A stretch of DNA of 5,657 nucleotides from Planktomarina sp. (lineage in GTDB: Bacteria; Pseudomonadota; Alphaproteobacteria; Rhodobacterales; Rhodobacteraceae), in the NCBI GenBank assembly GCA_002698165.1, contig NZVF01000061.1, forward strand, positions 13,776 through 19,432, given 5' to 3'. Every line of letters starts with the position of its first letter. The first letter of the stretch is position 1. Below are positions 1 to 5,411 of this stretch, piece by piece. A model generated the notes under the pieces. The model was not told the origin of the DNA. It searched no databases and was given only the letters and a program-made list of their open reading frames with translations. Both the position numbers and the translations under genes were made by a program.

Positions 1-180
1 GCAAAAATGCTACTTCAGGTTCATGATGAATTATTATTTGAGGTAAAAGATACAGCTGTAGATCAACTGAAACTAATTGCAAAAGAAGTTATGGAAAAAG
101 CTAGTTTGCCAGCAATTAAACTGGATGTACCATTAATTGTTGATGCTGGAGTAGGGCAAAATTGGGCTGAAGCTCATTAA
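1..180 (+). CDS. polA: DNA polymerase I, C-terminal end (partial, 5' end outside window)
   Basis: This is the last 59 residues plus stop of family A DNA polymerase I, which fills gaps and removes RNA primers during replication and repair. The visible part contains polymerase motif C, QVHDELLFEV at residues 6-15 of the fragment. Its D9 and E10 match the metal-binding Asp-Glu pair of the palm domain (Asp882/Glu883 in E. coli). It ends in GVGQNWAEAH, which closely resembles the usual PolA C-terminus (GSGENWDQAH in E. coli). The reading frame is open from base 1 and stops at TAA 178-180, so the 3' end is natural. The exonuclease domains and most of the polymerase domain lie upstream of the window. 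No terminator hairpin follows the stop. Confidence 0.96.
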   Translation, partial: AKMLLQVHDELLFEVKDTAVDQLKLIAKEVMEKASLPAIKLDVPLIVDAGVGQNWAEAH

Positions 181-196
181 AGTTTTATTTATAAAT

Positions 197-202
197 TATA
201 AT
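197..202 (+). promoter_or_regulatory. Candidate -10 element upstream of the PLP enzyme gene
   Basis: A perfect TATAAT lies in the 78-nt gap after polA, which would place a start of transcription near 209 and give a leader of about 50 nt. The hexamer 17 nt upstream (TCATTA, 174-179) is a poor -35 match. The gap is so AT-rich that a TATAAT is expected fairly often by chance. Read-through from polA is an equally possible source of transcription. Confidence 0.3.
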
Positions 203-212
203 AAAAAGTTAT

Positions 213-254
213 ATGAAAAAACTCATTAAAATAAAGTACAAACAACAGGGGTGA
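213..254 (+). other. 13-codon mini-ORF in the leader of the PLP enzyme gene
   Basis: ATG at 213 opens a frame of 13 codons (MKKLIKIKYKQQG) that stops at TGA 252-254, inside the ribosome binding site of the next gene and 4 nt before its ATG at 259. The peptide is rich in Lys and has no run of Met or Cys codons, so it does not look like an attenuator leader for sulfur amino acids. No good Shine-Dalgarno precedes it. It may be chance in an AT-rich gap, or it may couple translation to the downstream gene. Confidence 0.2.
247..254 (+). promoter_or_regulatory. Ribosome binding site for the PLP enzyme
   Basis: AGGGGTGA is a purine-rich Shine-Dalgarno-like sequence 4 nt before the ATG at 259. It is the strongest such signal in the window and fixes the start of the downstream gene. 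Confidence 0.7.
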
Positions 255-258
255 CCTC

Positions 259-1401
259 ATGGCAAAGCGCAGACTTTCTGCTGAAACCATAGCAGCACAA
301 GCTGGTGGTTACGTCGATCGGGCAAGTGGTGGAGTAGTGCCGCCTATTCAGCCCAGTACTACATTCGTTCGAGATCGTGATTACGAACCTCATGAGAGTG
401 GAAACATCTATGCTCGAGATGATAGTGATACGGTTAAGGAAGCGGAGAATATATTGGCTCGCCTGGATTCTGCCAAGACAGCACTTTTGTTTCCAAATGG
501 TATGGCTGCTATTGCAGCAGTATTCAGGGCGCTTCCATCTAATTCAACCGTTATTGTACAATCTCAAATTTATTGGGGTACCACCAAGTGGGTTCGAGAG
601 TTTTGTTCTCGACGTGGATTGGTGTTGGTTGAGAGTGATTTAAGTAAACCAAAAAATTTGGAAAAACTCTGTATGAGCCACAAACCAGAAATGGTTTTTA
701 TTGAGACGCCGTCCAATCCTTGGTTGCGCTGCACAGACATCGCTCATGCCTCTAAAACAGTCCAAAATTGTGGTGGACGACTGGTAGTAGACGCAACTGC
801 TGCCACACCAATTTTGACCCGTACTTTAGATTTTGGTGCTGATATTGTGATGCATTCAGCCACAAAGGGGCTGAACGGACATTCAGATGTTTTGGCTGGT
901 GTCCTAGCCACTAATACACCAGATTCGTCTCATTGGATGGCAATTATTGCAGATCGTCATGATGCTGGAGCTGTAATTGGTAGTTTTGAAGCATGGCTAC
1001 TAATACGTGCTATGCGTACTTTGCATCTACGCGTTGAACGGATGTCAAAAAATGCCCAAATAGTGGCAGAATATCTTTCAAATCATCCGAAAGTACAAAA
1101 TGTTTTCTATCCTGGTTTAACCGATTTTGAAGGACATAAAGTTGCAAAGCTGCAGATGACAGGGGGCTATGGCTGCCTTTTATCGTTTTGCATAAAAGGA
1201 GATGCTTCAAATGCATTGCGAATTGCTGGCAGGTTAAACCTATTTCATCGCGCAACCTCAATGGGTGGGGTAGAAAGTCTTGTTGAACACAGACATACTA
1301 TTGAGCCTGATACGGGTATTCCGGAGAATTTGTTGCGGCTTTCTGTTGGTATAGAAAATGTTGATGATTTGATATTAGATCTTGGGCAAGCTTTGGAATG
1401 A
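259..1401 (+). CDS. Trans-sulfuration family PLP-dependent enzyme (cystathionine beta-lyase / gamma-synthase-like)
   Basis: A complete 380-residue cytoplasmic enzyme of the Cys/Met metabolism PLP family (fold type I), whose members make or cleave C-S bonds in cysteine and methionine synthesis. The Schiff-base lysine is K203 in HSATKGLNGHSD. Y51 and R53 (YAR) and the G81-M82 loop match the phosphate-binding elements. Y105 matches the PLP-stacking tyrosine, D178 in VDAT the residue that contacts the pyridine nitrogen, and R360 in LRLSVGIE the substrate-carboxylate arginine. SMGGVESL (335-342) is also typical. The length is normal, and the ATG has a strong ribosome binding site. The stacking motif reads YWGTT instead of the common YGGTY, and VDATAATP replaces VDNTFASP. 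This fits an alphaproteobacterial side branch often labelled metC or cystathionine gamma-synthase. Whether it is a beta-lyase, a gamma-synthase or another C-S lyase cannot be settled here, so no symbol is given. Confidence 0.9.
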   Translation: MAKRRLSAETIAAQAGGYVDRASGGVVPPIQPSTTFVRDRDYEPHESGNIYARDDSDTVKEAENILARLDSAKTALLFPNGMAAIAAVFRALPSNSTVIVQSQIYWGTTKWVREFCSRRGLVLVESDLSKPKNLEKLCMSHKPEMVFIETPSNPWLRCTDIAHASKTVQNCGGRLVVDATAATPILTRTLDFGADIVMHSATKGLNGHSDVLAGVLATNTPDSSHWMAIIADRHDAGAVIGSFEAWLLIRAMRTLHLRVERMSKNAQIVAEYLSNHPKVQNVFYPGLTDFEGHKVAKLQMTGGYGCLLSFCIKGDASNALRIAGRLNLFHRATSMGGVESLVEHRHTIEPDTGIPENLLRLSVGIENVDDLILDLGQALE

Positions 1402-1438
1402 ATTTATTTTTTAATCGAATTTTAGACCTAATAACAAT

Positions 1439-1984
1439 TTGCTGATTATTTTTAACAAACCGTTCAACGTGCTGTCACAGTTTACAGATAATTCTAATAA
1501 CAATCTTGAACGGGAAACATTATCTTCTTATGTCTCTATTCCTGATGTCTATCCTGCAGGTCGTTTGGATCGTGACAGTGAGGGACTTCTTTTGCTAACC
1601 GACAATGGCAAACTCCAAGCCCGTATCAGCCAGCCAGAGAATAAAATGCCTAAAACTTATTGGGTACAAGTAGAAGGCATCCCAGCACCAGATAAAATTT
1701 CCAATTTAGAGGAAGGGGTGCTTTTGAGGGATGGTATGACCAGTCCTGCAAAAGCTCGTATTATATCTGAACCAAAAAACCTTTGGACCCGTAATCCACC
1801 TATTCGCAAACGCAAAACAGTATTAGATAGTTGGATTGAATTGACTGTTTTTGAGGGTAAAAACCGGCAGGTTCGACGCATGACAGCGGCAATAGGTCAC
1901 CCAACGCTTCGTCTTATCAGAGCACAAATAGGGATTTGGTCTTTAGGTGGTTTACAGCCTGGTGAATATTACTCCGTCACGTAA
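1439..1984 (+). CDS. rluE: 23S rRNA pseudouridine synthase, RluE type
   Basis: This 181-residue enzyme belongs to the RsuA/RluB/E/F family, which isomerises uridine to pseudouridine in rRNA. E. coli RluE modifies U2457 of 23S rRNA. The catalytic aspartate is D44 in AGRLDRDSEGLLLLT. FNKPFNVLSQFTD (5-17), YWVQVEGIP, the NPPIRKRK segment and the late NRQVRRMTA and HPTLRLIR motifs follow the E. coli RluE pattern closely. There is no S4 RNA-binding domain, as expected for RluE. The start is TTG at 1439. The frame is open only from 1415 (TAA at 1412-1414) and has no ATG or GTG before the conserved FNKP block, so TTG (or CTG at 1442) is forced. No convincing Shine-Dalgarno precedes it, which suggests weak initiation. 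It starts 37 nt after the PLP enzyme gene and ends 38 nt before the crotonase gene, so co-transcription is likely. Confidence 0.92.
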   Translation: MLIIFNKPFNVLSQFTDNSNNNLERETLSSYVSIPDVYPAGRLDRDSEGLLLLTDNGKLQARISQPENKMPKTYWVQVEGIPAPDKISNLEEGVLLRDGMTSPAKARIISEPKNLWTRNPPIRKRKTVLDSWIELTVFEGKNRQVRRMTAAIGHPTLRLIRAQIGIWSLGGLQPGEYYSVT

Positions 1985-2022
1985 TGGCTTTGCAAAATCT
2001 ACCATTAGATTAGAGTGAGACT

Positions 2023-2817
2023 ATGCAACAGCTAAATCTTAATATCGATAATGGGTTGGCCACCGTCACTTTAAATCGACCAGAAAAGAAAAATGCTCTG
2101 TCAGAAATTTTGTTTGAGGAGCTTTTTGAGGTGGGTAGAAATCTTCAGAAAACTGAACACTTACGTGCTGTTATCTTAACCGGTGCTGGCGATGATTTTT
2201 GTGCAGGAATTGATCTAAAATTTTTGCAGACACTTTTACCACGTTTAGAGGAAGTTAAAGTGAAAATGCGTAATCCAGCAACGGGTGAGCTTGCTAATTG
2301 GTTTCAAAGACCTTGCTATATTTGGCGCCAACTTAACGTCCCAGTAATTGCAGCCATAGAGGGAATTTGTATTGGTGCTGGATTGCAGCTAGCTTTATCT
2401 GCAGATGTTCGTTTAGCGGGCCCGTCGACACGCATGGGTATTATGGAAGCTAAATGGGGTCTAATTCCTGATATGGGAATTACTCAAGCACTTCCTCAGC
2501 TAATGAGGGCTGATCAGGCTAAGGAATTAATGATGACGGCCCGTATATTGGATGCAAAGACATCAGAAAAAGCTGGTCTTATTACTCGAGTTGTTAATAA
2601 CCCTTTAGCAGCTGCAAAAGATTTGGCTAAAGAGATCATGGGTCAGAGTCCGGAAGCCGTTAATGGCAGTAAAGCCCTTATAGATCAGACATGGAACTTG
2701 TTGCCAGGCTCTGGTTTGGCCATTGAAGCGCAGATACAGTCTGAAATTATGGGCAGTCCAAACCAGATTGAAGCTGTTTTAGCTGGAATGGCAAAACGCC
2801 CTGCGAAATTTAAATAA
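2023..2817 (+). CDS. Crotonase-family protein (enoyl-CoA hydratase/isomerase-like)
   Basis: A complete 264-residue crotonase-fold protein; the family acts on acyl-CoA thioesters, stabilising the enolate in an oxyanion hole. The N-terminal strand with LNRPEKKNAL (17-26), FCAGIDL (59-65) and the GICIGAGLQLALSADVRLAG region (114-133) are classic crotonase elements. Aligned with rat enoyl-CoA hydratase, the first catalytic Glu (Glu144) is replaced by Q122, while the second (Glu164) is kept as E142 in IMEAKWGLIPD. D150 lies where the dienoyl-CoA isomerase ECH1 has its third catalytic acid. The GLQ...MEAKWGL.PDM pattern matches a proteobacterial crotonase subfamily with no firm function, so hydratase activity should not be assumed; isomerase activity is plausible. 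GAGTGAG at 2013-2019 is a fair ribosome binding site for the ATG. It is the last gene of the left + strand group and converges with the DUF1285 gene. Confidence 0.9.
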   Translation: MQQLNLNIDNGLATVTLNRPEKKNALSEILFEELFEVGRNLQKTEHLRAVILTGAGDDFCAGIDLKFLQTLLPRLEEVKVKMRNPATGELANWFQRPCYIWRQLNVPVIAAIEGICIGAGLQLALSADVRLAGPSTRMGIMEAKWGLIPDMGITQALPQLMRADQAKELMMTARILDAKTSEKAGLITRVVNNPLAAAKDLAKEIMGQSPEAVNGSKALIDQTWNLLPGSGLAIEAQIQSEIMGSPNQIEAVLAGMAKRPAKFK

Positions 2818-2893
2818 GTACTAAATTAGAAATTAAACTTTATGGAAATTAAGGCTCTTGAAGCAAATAAAAATTAGCACCAGTTACCAGTTG
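2818..2893. other. AT-rich gap between convergent genes, no visible terminator
   Basis: This 76-nt gap separates the 3' ends of the crotonase and DUF1285 genes. I find no GC-rich stem followed by a T run on either strand. It holds two copies of GAAATTAA (2829-2836 and 2845-2852) and a perfect tandem heptamer ACCAGTT (2879-2885 and 2886-2892) directly beside the DUF1285 stop codon. Transcripts from both sides may overlap or end by other means. Confidence 0.5.
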
Positions 2894-3475
2894 TTAAGTC
2901 TCTAAATCATTAGATGGTATGATGGGAAAGAAGGTCTCTTTTGAAATTAATCCGAACCAACTTTGACCATCAAGACTTTTATGTATGCCGATATCCACCA
3001 AGCGGTAGAAACTTTTTCGATCGATAAGGGCTTCAAGTTCACTGCGAACAAGAATGTATGGTGAAGGTTCTCCTGTTAGTTCATTGCGTTCAATCCGAAT
3101 TGGATTTTTTGGACCAGCAATCATTTTGTCACCAACGTGCGTAGTAAAATGCAAGTCTCCATCAATCTGGTCGAAATCTACTGCCACGAAGGGTGCATCG
3201 TCTACAATTATTCCAACTTTTTCAACGGGGGTCACAAGAAAGTATTTGCCCTTCTCACGTTTTAAAATTGAAGAAAACAATTTTACCAATGCTGGCCTGC
3301 CAATTGGTGTTCCGAGATAAAACCAAGTTCCATCTCTAGCAATTCGAATATCAAGGTCCCCACAAAACGGTGGATTCCAAAGATGCAGAGGTGGTAAACC
3401 CCTGCTTTTTTTTGCAGCATTAACACTTGCAACAATGTTATCCGCTGATGGGGTTTTTAAAATTTTTCCACTCAA
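2894..3475 (-). CDS. DUF1285 family protein
   Basis: A 193-residue soluble protein of the DUF1285 family, whose biochemical role is not established. The family hallmark is clear: HLWNPPFCGDLDIRIARDG (31-49) followed by TWFYLGTPIGRPALVKLFS (50-68), then KYFLVTPVEKVGIIVDDAPF (77-96). No signal peptide or membrane segment is visible. The start is TTG at 3475-3473. An in-frame TAG lies nine codons upstream with no ATG or GTG between, and no ATG follows before the conserved block. GGAAAGAG directly before the TTG is a reasonable ribosome binding site. The length is near that of the family. The gene is divergent from the MoxR operon across a 68-nt gap, a neighbourhood I recall from other alphaproteobacteria, which suggests a functional or regulatory link. 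An A8 run in codons 21-24 (coding strand) is a possible slippage site. Confidence 0.9.
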   Translation of the reverse strand: MSGKILKTPSADNIVASVNAAKKSRGLPPLHLWNPPFCGDLDIRIARDGTWFYLGTPIGRPALVKLFSSILKREKGKYFLVTPVEKVGIIVDDAPFVAVDFDQIDGDLHFTTHVGDKMIAGPKNPIRIERNELTGEPSPYILVRSELEALIDRKSFYRLVDIGIHKSLDGQSWFGLISKETFFPIIPSNDLET

Positions 3476-3483
3476 CTCTTTCC
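3476..3483 (-). promoter_or_regulatory. Ribosome binding site supporting the TTG start of the DUF1285 gene
   Basis: On the minus strand this reads GGAAAGAG immediately before TTG. It is the only purine-rich stretch close to a usable start codon in this frame and so supports TTG at 3475. Confidence 0.5.
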
Positions 3484-3543
3484 GCCCCTTTTCGCCGTGC
3501 TAACCTATATATAGAAAAGTTATAATTTATATAAGGCACCATC
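3484..3543. promoter_or_regulatory. Divergent promoter region between DUF1285 and moxR genes
   Basis: This short gap must carry the start signals for both divergent transcripts. It holds a perfect 10-bp palindrome CTATATATAG at 3505-3514, which could supply a -10-like TATATA on either strand, and a perfect TATAAT at 3521-3526 on the + strand. No clear TTGACA-like -35 is seen for either. If 3521-3526 were the -10, the moxR leader would be only about 11 nt; use of 3506-3511 would give about 25 nt. AAGG at 3533-3536 is the likely moxR ribosome binding site, 7 nt before the ATG at 3544. Confidence 0.4.
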
Positions 3544-4551
3544 ATGGCTGAACCAGATTCGCTTGTCACGCAAATAAAGAAACTCGGTGAAAAACTTGAT
3601 GAAGCACGAGCGATGATCAGTCAGGTTTTTATCGGCCAAGATCGGGTCGTTGATCTCGCTTTAATAACGATCTTAAGCGGTGGTCATGGAATTTTGGTAG
3701 GATTGCCGGGTTTGGGTAAAACCCAGTTAGTAGAAACACTTTCAATTGTTATGGGCTTAGATGGCAATCGTGTACAATTTACGCCTGACTTGATGCCAGC
3801 TGATATTTTGGGTTCTGAAGTTTTAGATACGGCGTCAGATGGGACAAAGTCTTTTCGATTTATAAAGGGGCCAGTTTTTTGCCAGTTGCTCATGGCTGAT
3901 GAAATAAATCGTGCCAGTCCGCGAACGCAGTCCGCACTGTTGCAAGCTATGCAAGAAAAAGAAGTCACAATTGCTGGGCAAAATTGGCAGTTAGGATCCC
4001 CGTTTCATGTTTTAGCAACTCAAAACCCGATTGAACAGGAGGGCACTTACCCGCTACCAGAAGCACAGCTGGATAGGTTTTTATTGGAAATCCAGGTCCA
4101 ATATCCTGATCGTATGGCCGAAAAAGACATCTTACTGGCGACCACCGGGGTAGAGGAACCGGCTTTAAGCTCAGTTTTTGCCTCAGGCCAGATTTTAGAA
4201 GCACAAAATTTAATCCGCCGTATCCCGGTCGGGGATAGTGTTGTAGAATTAATTCTGGATTTAGTGCGTGCTTTTCGACCGGAAGATCCCTCTGCTAACA
4301 ATTTGGTTCGAGAAAATATGCGTTGGGGCCCTGGGCCACGTGCCTCTCAGGCTTTAATGCTTGCAATTCGTTCCCAAGCATTGCTGCGTGGTGACTTAGC
4401 TCCGTCCGCTGCAGATGTGGCCTTACTCGCACCAGCAATTTTAAATCACCGAATGGCAATGGGTTTTGCTGCGCGTTCACGAGGTATGACCCAATTGGAG
4501 TTAATAGATGAAGTTACAGATTCTGTCATACAAAAGAGTGCTCTGTCTTGA
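3544..4551 (+). CDS. MoxR family AAA+ ATPase
   Basis: A 335-residue cytoplasmic MoxR-type AAA+ ATPase. The family is thought to act as chaperones that mature or activate partner complexes, usually together with VWA-domain proteins encoded next door. Walker A is G53-LPGLGKT60, with K59 and T60 contacting ATP. Walker B is LLMADE (115-120), with D119 and E120. Sensor 1 is N161 in ATQNP, followed by the MoxR signature IEQEGTYPLPEAQLDRF (163-179), where R178 is the likely arginine finger. Sensor 2 is GPGPRASQ (262-269), with R266. All key residues are present, so the ATPase should be active. The ATG at 3544 is preceded by AAGG. The stop overlaps the DUF58 start by 4 nt (TTGA), making this the first gene of a tightly coupled operon with DUF58 and a BatA-like protein. 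No specific substrate can be assigned. Confidence 0.95.
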   Translation: MAEPDSLVTQIKKLGEKLDEARAMISQVFIGQDRVVDLALITILSGGHGILVGLPGLGKTQLVETLSIVMGLDGNRVQFTPDLMPADILGSEVLDTASDGTKSFRFIKGPVFCQLLMADEINRASPRTQSALLQAMQEKEVTIAGQNWQLGSPFHVLATQNPIEQEGTYPLPEAQLDRFLLEIQVQYPDRMAEKDILLATTGVEEPALSSVFASGQILEAQNLIRRIPVGDSVVELILDLVRAFRPEDPSANNLVRENMRWGPGPRASQALMLAIRSQALLRGDLAPSAADVALLAPAILNHRMAMGFAARSRGMTQLELIDEVTDSVIQKSALS

Positions 4552-5411
4552 CTGGTGAAAAACTTATGCATGCGGGACTAGATCTTGCCACAGGCTGGCC
4601 GCAGTTACTGGCTAAAGCCGAACTTCTTGCTGATAGCTTCGTAACTGGTGGGCATGGTCGTCGGAGGGCAGGTTTTGGAGATACTTTCTGGCAATTTCGT
4701 CCAGCTCGGGAGGGGGACCATCTTAAAGAAATCGATTGGCGAAAAACAGCACGATCAGATGATAAATTTGTTCGTGAACATGAATGGCAAGTGGCTCAAT
4801 CGATTCAATTTTGGGTTGATAGTAGTGCTAGCATGCAATTTTCTAGCTGTGGCGAAAGCAAACATGTGCGTGCAGCTTGCTTAACTTTAGCGTTAGCGAT
4901 CCTACTTACCAATGCTGGAGAACGAGTTGGCACGGTTGATGGTAAAGTATCTATTAAATCAGGCCATCAGCAGGTTCATAAGATAGCACAACTTTTAACC
5001 ATGGAAGCGAATACAGATTTTGGTATTCCAGAAATTGATTATTTTCAGCCCAATAGTCATGTGATTTTCGCCTCTGATTTTTTTGGTGAAATAAAACAGA
5101 TTAGAAAAGCAGTGCGTGTAGCAGCTGAATTACAGATATCTGGAATGCTTTTGATGGTTTTGGACGCTAAAGAAATTAGTTTTCCGTATACTGGGCGAAC
5201 AGTTTTTGAAAGTATGGCGGGAATAATAAGGCATGAAAGTCAAAAAGCGGATAGTTTAAAATCAAAATATCAAGCCGCTTTGCTAGATAGAAAATCTCAA
5301 TTGGCTTCTTTGGCAGAGTCTGTAGGCTGGCAATTTCATTGTCACACCACTAACTCTTCACCCACTGATGCACTAATATGGCTTTATCAGGCTTTAGAGG
5401 GTCGTCGGTGA
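4548..5411 (+). CDS. DUF58 (VWA-like) protein, MoxR partner
   Basis: A protein of up to 287 residues with the DUF58 core: HGRRRAGFGDTFWQFRPAREGD (36-57), then IDWRKTARSDDKFVREHEW (62-80). A VWA-like metal-site motif follows as D91-S-S-A-S (DxSxS), which suggests metal-dependent protein binding. SDFFG (176-180) is the matching later strand. There is no signal peptide or membrane segment, so it is probably cytosolic or membrane-peripheral. DUF58 proteins are standard neighbours of MoxR ATPases and are thought to link them to their targets. Two starts are possible: TTG at 4548, sharing TTGA with the moxR stop, or ATG at 4566 (residue 7), preceded by GGTGAA. The conserved domain begins well after both. 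I list the longer form because the next junction has the same 4-nt overlap design, but the ATG is a real alternative. The 3' end overlaps the next gene by GTGA. Confidence 0.93.
   Translation: MTGEKLMHAGLDLATGWPQLLAKAELLADSFVTGGHGRRRAGFGDTFWQFRPAREGDHLKEIDWRKTARSDDKFVREHEWQVAQSIQFWVDSSASMQFSSCGESKHVRAACLTLALAILLTNAGERVGTVDGKVSIKSGHQQVHKIAQLLTMEANTDFGIPEIDYFQPNSHVIFASDFFGEIKQIRKAVRVAAELQISGMLLMVLDAKEISFPYTGRTVFESMAGIIRHESQKADSLKSKYQAALLDRKSQLASLAESVGWQFHCHTTNSSPTDALIWLYQALEGRR

Noticed and set aside
191..203. TTATAAATTATAA as a terminator hairpin after polA
   Set aside because: The symmetric sequence is purely A/T and could not form a stable stem, and it has no following T run on the + strand.
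181..258. SAM-type riboswitch upstream of the sulfur amino acid enzyme gene
   Set aside because: Alphaproteobacterial SAM-II, SAM-V and SAM/SAH riboswitches often precede such genes, but I see no matching conserved core (for example GAGCUAAA) and no GC stem in this AT-rich leader. A covariance-model search would settle it.
1010..1261. 83-codon minus-strand ORF inside the PLP enzyme gene
   Set aside because: It is antisense to conserved coding sequence, has no ribosome binding site or recognisable domain, and is best explained as a shadow frame.
3054..3320. 88-codon + strand ORF opposite the DUF1285 gene
   Set aside because: It lies wholly antisense to a well-recognised conserved protein and its translation resembles no family I know.
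4325..4338. GC-rich inverted repeat GGCCCTGGGCC in moxR as a terminator or regulatory hairpin
   Set aside because: The arms meet with a one-base loop, no T run follows, and the bases encode the conserved sensor 2 segment WGPGPR, so coding constraint explains it.
4648..4884. 78-codon + strand ORF inside the DUF58 gene
   Set aside because: It overlaps the conserved DUF58 core in another frame and shows no domain; it is a by-product of the coding sequence.
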